Shown here: one piece after another, positions 38,523-49,723 of the stretch
Layout: each line of letters starts with the position of its first letter
How positions within the stretch are numbered: position 1 is the first letter of the stretch
Assembly (NCBI GenBank): GCA_900074885.1
Contig: FJUW01000028.1
Location: 498,637 to 562,636, forward strand
Length of the DNA: 64,000 nt
Direction of reading: 5' to 3'
DNA from: Rhynchosporium graminicola
Taxonomy: Eukaryota > Ascomycota > Leotiomycetes > Helotiales > Ploettnerulaceae
Translations under genes and position numbers: made by a program
Notes under the pieces: generated by a model
What the model was told of the DNA's origin: nothing
What the model saw: only the letters and a program-made list of their open reading frames with translations
Database searches by the model: none

Positions 38523-39600
38523 CTACAACTTTGCTTTTCTCCCCATGCTATCATCAAGAAGGTAGTCCGGATACGCGCTCCTCGCACCACCTGGAGCACC
38601 AGGACTGCGCCAGTCTCCACCATCAATAACCAGAACCTCGCCATTTACAAAGTTTCCCGCATCGCTGAACAGGTATATAGTTCCATCAGCAATCTCCTTC
38701 ACTGTGCCATACCTCTGCAGTGGGACCTTCTTGTATGCTTTTCCGTTTGCTTCTGATTCCCTGTCCCCGAGTCTTGCCATTCCCTCGGTGCCGAAGATAG
38801 GCCCTGGTGTTATGATGTTCGATGTTATACCGCGTGGACCGTATTCGAGTGCTGTGGATGCAGAAAGCGCGTCCACTCCTGCTTTTGCCACGGAGACATG
38901 GGCTTGTAATGGCATGCCAGTAAAGTGAAAGGACGCTGACACGAAGATGATACGTCCACCCGACGAAGAATTTGTCCCATTGTTTGGGTTCTTCTTGGCA
39001 GATTTGACAAGTTCTGGCAGGGTAGCTTTGAGAGTATTGAAGGAACCGATTGTGTCGATATCGATAACAGTCTTGAAGGCATTCGAGGAGAGGCCGGAGA
39101 TTGGAGAGATGAAGTTTCCTGCCGCGCCAGCACTACAGTATTGTCATCAGTTCTCACGCACGAGGCCATCACAGAGAGATATTGTCTCTTACATGACAAA
39201 GTCTATTCCTCCTAATTCCTTAACACATCTAGCCGCTGCACCTTCTAAGTCTTGTATCTTCCTCACGTCAACTGCGCCAACTCCAATAACCTTTGCTCCT
39301 TTGCGCGCTGTAGCTATGCTCTTGGCCATAGACTCTGTCTTCTCGACATTTCGACCGATTATCATGGCATTGGCTCCTAGATGGACCATAGCCCTCACTT
39401 GTGCACTGCAGATAGTCCCAGCGCCTAGGCATAGATTAGCATTGTTTCGGTCCAGGTCGCATGAGCTGGCAGTGGCATCGCCCCTGGAAACAATTGAGAT
39501 AGGAAGCAGGCTAACCTCCGGTGCAAAAGACGACCTTATTGTCGAAGATACCGTCCCTCCAGACACTAGACATGTATTCAGATTTCGCGAGAGCTGCCAT
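38523..39600 (-). CDS. sps19: Peroxisomal 2,4-dienoyl-CoA reductase
   Basis: Three exons on minus, join(38523..39132,39193..39424,39516..39600), give 308 aa. A short-chain dehydrogenase/reductase with the NADP-binding glycine motif TGGAGTICSAQ near residue 27, the family motif AGAAGNFISP, and FVNGEVLVIDGG near the C-terminus. The protein ends in AKL, a type-1 peroxisomal targeting signal. TGGAGTIC and AAGNF are typical of Sps19/DECR2, which reduces 2,4-dienoyl-CoA during beta-oxidation of unsaturated fatty acids with even-numbered double bonds. The classical SDR Tyr-x3-Lys is replaced by the looser H-V-x3-K context (AHVSVAKAGVD), as is known in DECR enzymes. Divergent from the Atg33 gene, starts 497 bp apart. 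Confidence 0.9.
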
Positions 39601-40096
39601 ATTGACTTTCGAAGTGGGGTTTGAATTAACGATATCAAGTCGATTGTTTGGGCGTCGAATATCGTTGTTGTTATCTTACAGTGATTGTTGATTGTTACTG
39701 CGAAGGTTTTGACAGGACTGGGCTTATATTTTGTGAATCTAGCTGAGAATATTTAAAAAGGAAGTAAGCTCACGGCCGTAACTTGAAGCATATCAAGGTA
39801 CCAGATCAAAGCAGTTACCGAGCCTCGGCCTATGGAATTTTAAAAGTCAGCAAGCGCCAAGGGCCATTTCCATTAGCAGTTGTTGTACAGGGATCCACGC
39901 CAGATATGGAGTGGGGGAATGACTGGGGAGAGCTCGAGGCGGTCCAAGCGGCGACAGCAACATCGCCAAATTTCATCGATCAATTCCCATGGGCATCTCC
40001 CTCGTCCCAAGACACGCATAACTATATCGTCTTATACAGAAATCGATTGTCGCGCAAAGACTTGATTGTCATCATACAATCATCGCCGTTCTAACC
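39601..40096. promoter_or_regulatory. Divergent promoter, dienoyl-CoA reductase / Atg33
   Basis: 496 bp separate the start codons of a peroxisomal beta-oxidation gene and a mitophagy gene. A plus-strand frame at 39783-40094 runs through it but has no motif and ends just before the Atg33 ATG; I regard it as chance. Co-regulation is inferred from position only. Confidence 0.45.
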
Positions 40097-40792
40097 ATGG
40101 CGTCAAGATCAGTCTCAACGTTGAAGTTTGTAGGGACAATATCCCTCGGCCTCCTCACTGTATGCCTCACCCCTCTATTGAAGCTTCACTACAGCGCTTC
40201 TCGTTCCTGTAACTTCCACACGATTTAATACATTGGATAACAGGGCCTCTCCTACTCTCTAACCACCCTCACCCTCCCAACGCTGTTGAACCTCCCCTCA
40301 GCAAGCAGCGCCTCTAAGGCATTCGCAAACCTCAACACAAACTCACTCCTCCACCTCCGACCCCTGGCCGGCATCTCAAGCACATCCTTCCTACTTGCCT
40401 ACTTCCTCTCTCCCCGCAGCCAGAAACATCCATATCTCCTCTGGACGACACTTTTCGTTGTCTCGTCCAGTTTCGCTGAATATCTCGTCCAGCCATTCAC
40501 TAGCAAATCGACTTCCACTGCTAGTACGCGGACTGTCAAGCCTAAATCCAAGAAGGTCCAGATAAGACAGATGGATGCGAGTTATGAGGTATTAGGTGCC
40601 AGTGATAGGGATAGTGAGGGGACTGTCAGCGGAGAGGAAATAGACGAGGATGTTAATGGGGAGGAGATCAGGCTGCAGGTTGAGGGTTATTTGACGGCTA
40701 ATATTGCGAAGACGATAATCGCCGGTATTGGTTTTGCGATGAGTACGATTGGAATTTGGGGAGATGGAGCGGCGGATTTGATCATCATTTAG
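40097..40792 (+). CDS. atg33: Mitophagy protein Atg33
   Basis: Two exons, join(40097..40159,40244..40792), give 203 aa, close to yeast Atg33 (197 aa). The family start MASRSVSTLKFVGTISLGLL-T-GLSYSL is split by the intron. Hydrophobic segments: about 10-31, 60-76 (LAGISSTSFLLAYFL), 84-99 and C-terminal 177-197 (IIAGIGFAMSTIGIWG). A hydrophilic acidic loop (about 105-170) separates the last two. In yeast this is an outer-mitochondrial-membrane protein needed for stationary-phase mitophagy. Confidence 0.85.
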
Positions 40793-42845
40793 GATGTGTA
40801 TGGAATGTGGTACGAATAGATGGGTTATGATATGAGACTGGCAATATCTGAAGGTATGGAGGCACGGATTTTCGACTATTGATATCTCCTTGCTATGTAG
40901 ATTCAGGGTTCTGACGTGTTTTTTTTTTCATATACAAGACTACCCTTCTTCTACAAAAAAAAACGAACAAGTGCTTCTTGCCCCTACCGACATGCCGTAC
41001 CAATGTTGAATTCAATATCATTGAACAAGTATTTTTGGTATGTTCCTGAAGCTAGTTGCATCTTCCTCTGGCTCATGCAGCTCAACCCAGAGTTTCTATC
41101 GTGTCATGAACTTGAGCTATCCTTGGAAGCGGTATCCCCATGCCAATCCGCTGTCTCAAACACAGAACACGTTAGGGTCATTCCAGTGAAAGAGTGCGAG
41201 AGGAAAGCAATTGAGTATCTTTCATCAAGACTTCGAGGTTCACAATTCCCAGCCGTAATCATCAACAATTATATCTCTTTACCAGTGTCTCTGATCATGG
41301 CGTTCTGTGGAAAGCCATCCAAGGGATGTTTGCTCTGGGCCGGACGAGGAGAATCGGAACAGCTTAAGCGAATGGGATAGAGCTGTCTATTTTCTTCTTG
41401 ATCAACTAACCGATTCGATTGTCAACTCTACTTCAGAGCTGGGAGACTTGAGAGACGCAGGTTAAGAAAGCAGTAGTAAAGGCGGGTCGCAAGCTGTTCA
41501 CAGTGCTTACGGCTAAGCTGGGTCGGAATACGATAGTCCTGTGCTGAAATTCTCAGCAGGATGGCTGCGTGGGGTTGGATCAATTCGAGCAACGAATGTG
41601 CACGGAAGCGTACTCAATCCATGCAAACGCTCAGGGCGCACGTTTTTCCTTGTAACGGTCCTTCTGAATCTCAACTTATGCCTCGTTGATACTGAAGCAA
41701 GTCATCCGTGTCAATTAATGCCTAGCCATAATTGCGAGAGGTGCCTGGGTTATAAACAATTCATTGAAAAGTCCGCCTACAACAGCAACGATGCACGGTT
41801 TTTCGTCATCATCTTCATCGTTAGCTTCTGTTGTGGAGAAAATCGGCTGCAGCTATCCTAGATTACTAGTGAAGATGAAAAATATATAAGTTTCTGTGCA
41901 AGATTTTTACGTGAGGAATGAAAATGGAGCAGAGATTCATTACGAGGCTGAATACCGCCACGAATATAACAAATAATAATTCAAGTTTAGTCCTTCCCAA
42001 ATGACGGAGCTAACGGCGACAGCCATAGTCAAAAATCTATGTTGTCCATCATATTTTGGTCCGGTGCTGTAGATTGGTCCCTGGAACTACACCGAACCAC
42101 TCTGCTTCTACGGGGAATATCGAAGGAATCTCTCTCGCAGTCCCCGTACCGCGCAGTCCCCGTACCGTTCCTAGAATTTTATCTTCACAAGTGAAGCCAT
42201 GCTCCTTATATCTCTACACCTTTTCCGCCTCTCTCTTCACTGTCGTAGCAAAATAGGAGTACTTACTTGGCATCGCAACCCGCAGCTCTAGATCATCCAC
42301 TAAGTTTTCACGACGCAATCCTGACTTGTATCTGAGCTAGTCGAAGTATGAAAGGGCAGTGTCGACTTCAACATTCTTAGCAGGATTCATTTGTATGCAC
42401 CTTTTCACGTCATGAACAAGGTTTTCTCAATGAGTAGGGCTTTACATTAGCATCACATTATAAGGCTCAATATCATAAAAGAGGTTTACAAATTGAAGAT
42501 TGTCATTAAATATCTAAATTCTATGAAGCCTCAACTCCCTGCTGCTGTATCATCACTTCCCATCACTCGACTCCTTCCTTGGCATACTTCTTGTCCGAAG
42601 CTCTAGCCTATATGGTTGCTTCAACGCAATCGCCGTTGGAAATTTCCATTTACACTTCTCCATGCCTCACAAATCTCACCGTGTAATCGTAAGGCATCCT
42701 CGAATCTCGAGAGCTACTGTCCAGTGTCCCGAGGGGCGTCCCTGATGTTTCTTCTTCTATCTTTTCTTTGAGTCACACAATCTATCTGATCATTGTTCAT
42801 AAATCAAAAGAAAGATCGATAAGAAGGAGAAATAACCGGGCATTT
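40793..42845. other. Intergenic, no clear gene
   Basis: About 2 kb. Frames at 40916-41380 (154 codons from GTG; first ATG at about 41004) and 41541-41861 lack recognisable domains. A small direct repeat CGCAGTCCCCGTACCG occurs twice around 42138-42170. Confidence 0.4.
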
Positions 42846-43151
42846 TTATGACTTGTAATTGAATTGCTCACCATGATGTACACGTCTTCTCCTCCCTCTG
42901 GAGGCTCTCCAAGAAGACCACGCTAGCATAGCAGTCATGACAGCAATAACGATTGTCAGGACCCCTATTATGAGGCTGATCTTATTATACGAAAGTTCAC
43001 GACGAAGGTTGATCCTAGGATTTTTTGCTGTTTGTATAGTGTTAGTAATCGAGATGCCGTAGAATTGGCGGGCAATAAGCGAGAGGACTTGCCCCATTTC
43101 TTGCAAAATGATAACAATGCAAATTACACTCCGACCCGCTTTCCGATTCAA
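42846..43151 (-). pseudogene. C-terminal membrane-segment fragment of an unknown protein
   Basis: The minus frame ends with YNKISLIIGVLTIVIAVMTAMLAW, a clear transmembrane helix, then SSWRASRGRRRR, a positive-inside flank, and a stop at 42846. The upstream part (QEMGQVLSLIARQFYGISI) is amphipathic. This looks like the last exon of a larger fungal protein with one C-terminal anchor, but I found no in-frame upstream exons with good splice sites, so it may be a relic. A small single-pass protein starting at an internal ATG (about 43097) is the alternative. Confidence 0.3.
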
Positions 43152-44524
43152 TACCTGCGCGACCGATGTTAGAATTGACTTTCAAAATTTGGGCCGCAAG
43201 ATTGATAATGCAGTGGTAAAGTACCTTTTCACAAGAGACTGAATGTCACTGGCAGGAATGATATAATGCAGATTGTACCGTTTGTTTTGTTATGCAGCGG
43301 TAGTTGTTTTCTTGGAAGATTGCGCAGGGTTCGGGATTGGCTGCGAGCTTGTTCTGGCATCTGCTTGTTTGTTCGATTGGTAAAGTGGAACCACTTATGA
43401 GGTTCAGAAATTTGATGGTCCCAAAAACTTAGAGGAAGCAGCAATCAAAATGAGAGCCTTTGAATCTTTTGGAATTTTGAGAATTAATGGAGCGAACCAT
43501 CAGCTTATAAGGACAAGGTTACAGACTCAAAGTCACATTACATCTGCCTCAAGTTGCACAAGTCAAAGACACCTGGGGAAAAGCACACGATGTCCTCACA
43601 TAGCCCCCTTTTGTTCACGCAGAACTAGCTCTTTCTTTTCCACTTGATTTGGGTTCGAGAAGTCGCGACCAAAAAAATTACTAATCGCTCCTCGTGGAGA
43701 GCCCTACAAAAAGCAAGCTTTCCCTTGCCGATTCGACCCTCGTGCGCCTGCAAGTCTCTGGATCGCTGGAAAGGCATGTCTCGTCATCAGACTTCGTGTC
43801 TTGCACCGTAAGTCGTCCTCGGCGTGAAAGCCGAGAACAAATTTCTTAAGCCCACTGCGCAAGAGGCTTTCTAGATAGGGGTTTGATTAGTCGAAGTGGG
43901 AGATGGATTTAGCTAAGCCCTCCAATTTTGGCGTACTTGGCGACATGTAAGTTGCCAATAGGAACGCTCTTAGCATCGGACGTTATAGGTGATTGCAGGT
44001 GTTTTGTGAAGAGCATTCGGGCGGAACAATGAACCATTACATACCATCCACCCAACATCATAAACCATTCAGGCGAGCTTGAAACAGCCTCTTATCATCT
44101 AGTAATTGGCGTCGAAAAACTCGACTACTGTTCGATGGCAGTCCTCGTACTCGGCTCGACGTGCACCTTTTGGCTGGTCCTGAGATAAAAACGCAGATTA
44201 GTCCACCCTGTTTTCCATGGCCGTGGTCGCAAATGCTCGTGGGCAGCTGCAGTTTAGCCTGACATGAATCTGTGGCAACCAGATCTAATCCGGCTGTTAT
44301 ATAGTTTCTAGGACATCGCACTTGGCCATCCAGCCCTACCTGTAAAATCTCGGAAATTACACGTGCTCTCTGCTTGAGTCTTGCAACAACACGCAGCTTG
44401 ATACGTAAATCCTTTTTCCCCGACCGACAAATGAGAAACCAACAATTGAGAAGCAGAGACAGCAAATCCGAACACAGGGTATCAAATTCCGGCTTATCTA
44501 AACCACGCTCCGCAGTGCTGGGCT
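43152..44524. other. Intergenic, no clear gene
   Basis: About 1.4 kb. A 135-codon minus-strand frame at 44058-44465 shows no motif and biased composition and is not called. Confidence 0.4.
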
Positions 44525-44959
44525 ATGAATCTACTTGTACACAGATCTGATATTCTTCCATTCTCTCATCTTGACATTCGGTCTCTCGCCTCCTTACTTC
44601 TTTCACCCCCCTTCCCTCCAGTCGATCCTGTCTTGCAAAGGTGGGTAGACATCTCTCCCATACATGCCGGCACGGGTATTCACGCGATCCACCCACAATT
44701 CGTAGATGCACCTCTCTCTTGGGCTCACTTCTTCCTCCCCACTAATCAAACAGAATTTATACTATTCTATGCTCGTCCCAAAGAAATCACCCTGGACCCT
44801 AAACTATCGCTCAAGAAGAAAGAAGCCGCTGCGAAAAGTTCTCCATCTAAAAAATGGCGAGAACATGGCCAGAAGAAAGTTTTGACAAGAAGTGAATCGC
44901 AGCGCAGAAATTCGATTGTAGAACCTCGCTCCCCTTCCTTAAATGCGCCGTCTCTATGA
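44525..44959 (+). CDS. Small hypothetical protein
   Basis: An intronless ATG frame of 144 codons. The N-terminal half is hydrophobic/proline-rich (SLLLSPPFPPVDPVLQRW), the C-terminal half is basic (LKKKEAAAKSSPSKKW). Composition is protein-like and the stop precedes the convergent Kar9 gene by about 230 bp. No family recognised; it could be a chance frame. Confidence 0.3.
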   Translation: MNLLVHRSDILPFSHLDIRSLASLLLSPPFPPVDPVLQRWVDISPIHAGTGIHAIHPQFVDAPLSWAHFFLPTNQTEFILFYARPKEITLDPKLSLKKKEAAAKSSPSKKWREHGQKKVLTRSESQRRNSIVEPRSPSLNAPSL

Positions 44960-45188
44960 AACTGAAAATTTAGACGCCGAACTTTGAGAATGATTGAATG
45001 TATCACTATTTCCAATCCATGCCAATTCTGTCAGAGAGTCAATAATGTGTAGGCAACAGTGTCTGGTGAAAAATGTTGTCGCGACGTAAACGGATAGTCA
45101 ACGAGTCGTCCTTGTCAAGAGCCTTCTCCCAAAGCAGCGCGCATTTCGACCAAGGAATAAAAGCAATGTCAGAGAAGGTAGACGACTT

Positions 45189-48100
45189 TTACTTCCAGGG
45201 TCGTTGAGCTTTGCCCTTACTATCTGAGATGTTGGTACTGCTAGTTCTCATAGCACTACTGGGCCTAGCAGTAGCTTGAGAAGATTCCCTCCCCGTAACA
45301 GCAGAATCCTGCTTCCCCTTCGGCTGGGGAAGCAAACTCACACGTCGATTCGCTGCCAAGGAAGAAGCAGGTCTAACAGCGTTCGAAGGTGGACTGCTGA
45401 AGCCAGACTGATCGCTTGATTTGGGTTGGAAAGAAGCTCGTCGATTTGTGTTACTACCAAGAGTCGACATGGATGTCTTGGATGCGAGGAGGCGAGGCCT
45501 GGCGGGAAATGAGTTTTGGGACATCACTTGCTGGGAATAAGGACCAGGAGTCGTGACCCTGTCGCGGGAGCCTTGTCTTGATGTCGATTTGCGAGATGGT
45601 GTTGTGTCAGGGGCAGGAGAAGAAGTGTTGTCGCGGCTAAGCGGCGATCGTAATGGTATCCTGGAGTCTATTGAGACGTTTGATCGGTTGGCATGGGCAG
45701 ACGGAGGCTTTGCACGGGCGTGTGGACTAGGAGTAGTGAGGCTTAATGGCTTGAAATTATGCCCAATTATGGTGTCCTTGACGTTCACACTCGAATTCCA
45801 TCGAGGCCGTCCGTCTGGGTTATGAGTCAATGAAGGTCGCGGCATTCTGCTTCCAGTTGGTGTAGCGGAAACCGCTCTGAATGAAATAGGAGACGGAGAT
45901 GAGCGATCAATTGGGGCCCCAATAGTCGAGAGTCGATTTGGAAGTCCTTTGCGAGGGAGCTGACTTTGAGCTGTTGCATTGCTACTATTCCTTCTTGGAC
46001 CTGGCTGGGGAAGTCCATTACCTGGACGGACTTTGCCATTCTTTATGGGGGTCATCTCCGATCCACCATTCATTCCTGTTAGTACGACAGATGAAGCTGG
46101 AGAGCTTCCAGGGGTATCATAGTAGCTGCCAATCGTGGATCGATCGTTGGAGACCATGCTTGAGATCGAGTCCCTGAGTTGTTGGTTCTTTTTGTCGGCC
46201 TGTATTTCTTCGAGGCTCATATCAAGCTCATTCATCTGCTCCTTGAGGGCTTCCCATTTGCGTTGCATTTCGGAGTGAAGTCGTAAGATTTCGCCATTTA
46301 CTGTTAAGCGATCCTTGACGCCCCTTTCAATAATAGACAATACTCGCTCAATTGCTGGCCCGTAGTGCATCTTTTTGGCCTCGTAGCTTTCGATCTTCTT
46401 GCCCATAGAAGCAGGGTTGTGAAGATGTGTTCCCGACGCAACTTCTTCCTTGAGTTTGACAACACTACGGTCGACTGATTCGTACATTTTCTGCGCCTGT
46501 CGACCAGCCCCTCGGAATACCAAGACCCAGCGATCCTCGCCCAGTTCTCTTCTGAGAGATTCGGCATCTTTTTCGAGGTCCTTCCAACTGCTTTCTAGGC
46601 CTGTTCTCCTAGTTTCAAGCTCCTCGCACGCGGTTGGAAATATCTTCTCAGCTCTATAATGAAATGTCGACAGTCTCATCGGAAGAAAGTCCAGCGAAGC
46701 TCGGAGTGGTTGCATCCTAGCGAATAATGCTAGTAAGCTTGAGTCGTCCTGCACTGTGACGGCTGAGGGATTTGGTGAAGTCGGTGTGAGAGGGAACGAT
46801 CCTGTAACACTGAATCGGTTGCTTGCATTTAGCTTTGCTTTCGACGGGGGCGTAGTTTCTACTATCGTTTGAAGCTCATTGAGGTCCAGTCCACTATCTC
46901 CACCAGTCTCTGCCATTAATGACTTATGCCTCTTTTCCTCCATCTCGAAGACCAATCGGGCGAGTATGTCCATCTCGTTGCCGATGTCTCCTAAAACGGT
47001 GTTCCAGAGCTCCTCCCATTCCATAGCGATCTCAACAGAGTTTTTGACCGCTTTCAGTATCTTGCGTATTTTCTCCCATTCGGAAAGGATCGTTTCCACC
47101 TGCAGAACCACCTTCTGGAGTTCGTCCGGAGCGACTGTGCATATGTCTGGTCGATTTTGTAGTGATTCGATTGCCGAAACGTAAACATTGATGAGTTCCG
47201 TAAACCTGGAAATGGCATTATCGACTTCCTCCAGCCCTTCCCTACCACCAGCAGCCGCCCACTCGACATCGTCCTCGCCATCTAAACCTGATACAACTTC
47301 TGATGCTTTTGAAATCCAGCTTCGAATTTGTTCTGCGGCTCCCATCAACGCGCCTGAGGCAGCCTTGGACGTCGGAATAGCAGAAATTTTTGTTGAGAGC
47401 GATCCGGCATCTGGAAGCTGTAGCGAAGTCAATTGAGCAAGTTGATTTGCAAAAGAGACCCTGGAAAGTGTATATATTGAACCAGTGCGTTGGAGTCTTA
47501 AGGGATTGAAAAAAGCAGAAGCGTCTCCCTGAAACTCAGCTGGGGTTGTGCCTCCTGGAGGCGTGTCTTTCGATATTGGCGGCGGAGGTGTCTCGTCGTC
47601 TGGAGGAATGATCCTTTCGATGTGTGCCTGTTTCGTTTCCGACATGGCCTTCGTTCCATTTCCATTGGTATGTTCTGGTAACCGGTACTTCTGCGAGTCC
47701 ATACCTGTTGGTTCGGCAGGTATAGTCATCTCCTGGTTCCGCGAGCTCGTAGAGGACGATGGTCGACGTGTTCCCCCTTCCAAAACTCTAAGATCGACAG
47801 AAGGTATGTCCGTATAGCTTCCACCAGTCGCCTGCGGCGTGAGATGGCCGCTGGTGCCACTCCAGGCCCGTCCTCGAGGTTGGAAACCGGTTGACTTTGC
47901 AGAATTCACCGAATTGGCACGATGAATAAGGTCAAGCTTCTGGATTTGGTCTTCAGGTATTCGACCAATTCGATCATTCGAGGGCGAGCGATGTAATTTG
48001 CCCTCATTCGTATCTTTGCCAAAGCCTAAAGCTTTGAGACGCGCAGCGAGACCCGGAGAAGGCTTGCGCGCCTGTCGTGGTTTGCGTTGGTCGTAATCGT

Positions 48101-48239
48101 TACTGGTCGTTAAATCTGCAGTCGAAGAAGCAGTAAGAGAATTATTATTGTTCACACCACGGTGTTGATGCAAGTGCAGATCGAGGTGCCAGGATGATGA
48201 TGGAGAGTCTGATCGCGCTGGGCGCAGGGAGGTTGTCAT
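45189..48239 (-). CDS. kar9: Kar9-like spindle-orientation / karyogamy protein
   Basis: A single exon of 1,016 aa. Residues ~255-690 form the helical conserved core of the Kar9 family (FTELINVYVSAIESLQ, ILSEWEKIRKILKAVKN, AMEWEELWNTVLGDI). The C-terminal third is Ser/Pro/Arg-rich and basic, as expected for microtubule and EB1 (Bim1) binding. It contains a perfect SxIP-type EB1 motif, S859-R-I-P (DSRIPLRSP), and a weaker S797-R-M-P. Kar9 links cytoplasmic microtubule plus ends to myosin V/actin for spindle positioning and nuclear migration. The first ~240 residues are disordered and variable. The absence of introns over 3 kb is unusual next to its neighbours. Confidence 0.85.
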   Translation of the reverse strand: MTTSLRPARSDSPSSSWHLDLHLHQHRGVNNNNSLTASSTADLTTSNDYDQRKPRQARKPSPGLAARLKALGFGKDTNEGKLHRSPSNDRIGRIPEDQIQKLDLIHRANSVNSAKSTGFQPRGRAWSGTSGHLTPQATGGSYTDIPSVDLRVLEGGTRRPSSSTSSRNQEMTIPAEPTGMDSQKYRLPEHTNGNGTKAMSETKQAHIERIIPPDDETPPPPISKDTPPGGTTPAEFQGDASAFFNPLRLQRTGSIYTLSRVSFANQLAQLTSLQLPDAGSLSTKISAIPTSKAASGALMGAAEQIRSWISKASEVVSGLDGEDDVEWAAAGGREGLEEVDNAISRFTELINVYVSAIESLQNRPDICTVAPDELQKVVLQVETILSEWEKIRKILKAVKNSVEIAMEWEELWNTVLGDIGNEMDILARLVFEMEEKRHKSLMAETGGDSGLDLNELQTIVETTPPSKAKLNASNRFSVTGSFPLTPTSPNPSAVTVQDDSSLLALFARMQPLRASLDFLPMRLSTFHYRAEKIFPTACEELETRRTGLESSWKDLEKDAESLRRELGEDRWVLVFRGAGRQAQKMYESVDRSVVKLKEEVASGTHLHNPASMGKKIESYEAKKMHYGPAIERVLSIIERGVKDRLTVNGEILRLHSEMQRKWEALKEQMNELDMSLEEIQADKKNQQLRDSISSMVSNDRSTIGSYYDTPGSSPASSVVLTGMNGGSEMTPIKNGKVRPGNGLPQPGPRRNSSNATAQSQLPRKGLPNRLSTIGAPIDRSSPSPISFRAVSATPTGSRMPRPSLTHNPDGRPRWNSSVNVKDTIIGHNFKPLSLTTPSPHARAKPPSAHANRSNVSIDSRIPLRSPLSRDNTSSPAPDTTPSRKSTSRQGSRDRVTTPGPYSQQVMSQNSFPARPRLLASKTSMSTLGSNTNRRASFQPKSSDQSGFSSPPSNAVRPASSLAANRRVSLLPQPKGKQDSAVTGRESSQATARPSSAMRTSSTNISDSKGKAQRPWK

Positions 48240-49723
48240 TGGGGGCTCGACTACCGTGCTCGCGCAGCTACTGTAATGTAAGTATGAGGGATCCGGGGTT
48301 GGTGGTTGTGGTGGTGGAGGGACCGAAGGATTGCAGTTGCATGTAATTGGATGATGCGATGCGCCGAGAGAAAGGTTGTTGAAGTGTGAATATGTTGTAG
48401 AAGCCAGAATGAAGATTCGAGTATTGTACTATGCCACGGCTATGACCCAATACTTTGCAAGTCTCAAGCTATGATCTCTTCGGACGGAAAGTTGCGTTGG
48501 GAACGAAAGTGGCTTCTTCAGGGGTGGGAAGTCACTACAGACAGACAGCTCCTCTTTGGGAGAAGTCAGGAACGAGCAAACGAAGCATCCGAAACTCCCG
48601 CTTCAGCATATAAGTAGCAGGATGCTCAGCGTAGGTACCTATTCCCGGCACAAGATCAATCCGGACTATGATAAACCAGTCAGAACCAATTACGAAAGTA
48701 TTTCCTTCTTACCGGCACATCTCTTGGGTAGCCTATTCTTACCAAAAATACGGCTACCTACCTAAAAACAAGTAGATGTATGTTACCTGGCTTTACCTAA
48801 AGTATCATCGTCCCGTCGCGTTCTCAACGGCGCCCGTGTGGCTGGACTGTGAAGCAGACCAAGGCGGCCAAGAACGAAGTCGACGACAGGACTAACTGCA
48901 ACCAGAGTAGGATGCGGATCTCTCCTGCAGAATTGGAGTCGGATCGCAGCAGAGTGCAAATCTATTCTGTTTGCTGATGGAAGTATGACTGGTAGATTAG
49001 ATACCACTGGAGTGTTTCGTTGGCTGTTATAACACTGAGGCATATTGGGTGTAGTTTGTAAAGTAAATAGTAAATCAACAATCTGTCGAATACACAGCCA
49101 ATGGTTTGGAAATCATGCCCACCTAGCAAGTCTTCAGATATCCCTCCTCCTCCTCCAACGAAACCGCAATTCACCACAAAAGCTAGGTACTCTGGTATTT
49201 CAGCCTAGCCAGGTTGCTAATTTAGCTGGCAACAATTCTCCGAAGCCTAGACCCAATGGATCGGAAACGCGATGTGAGATTACGGGATTGGGAGAGCGGG
49301 AGTGTTCCCATCATGCAGTCCGTAGTCCTGTTCGAGGGTCTGGTATCATGGGTTTGGTGTGACCAACGTCCGATGAAGACTGTTCCATGTCGCCGAGTGG
49401 GCAATGATGGTTACACGAAAACGGTAGGTATCTGGTCGTTTGGACCAGGTACTTCTATTTATCGCATTTATCGAAACCGTACAAAGTTGGCCTAGTGATT
49501 GACACGGTGAAGGCTTGATGGAGCTCATTGATTGAGTAGCAATAAGTATAGGCATCCATTTCTAAAACATGTATCTGGATCCCAAAGTAAAGCAAGGCAC
49601 GGCACGCAGAATATACATCGATTTAACCATCCAAATTGCCCCCTAACCTGGTATCAAACCCCGATTTCTTTCCAACGCAAGCCATCTATAAAGAAAAAAT
49701 GCAACGCTTTCAAGTATCTGATT
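48240..49723. other. Intergenic, upstream of Kar9
   Basis: About 1.5 kb containing the Kar9 promoter and leader and the 3' flank of the exchanger gene. A GGCTACCTACCTA motif lies at about 48752-48766. No supported gene. Confidence 0.45.

Noticed and set aside
39783..40094. Plus-strand frame ending just before the Atg33 ATG
   Set aside because: It fills the shared promoter, has no family features and would overlap the leaders of two good genes.
40916..41380. 154-codon plus-strand frame after Atg33
   Set aside because: Opens with GTG and poly-T-derived Phe residues; no recognisable domain; likely 3' flank.
44058..44465. 135-codon minus-strand frame
   Set aside because: No motif, no good start context, and biased Arg/Ser/Gly composition.
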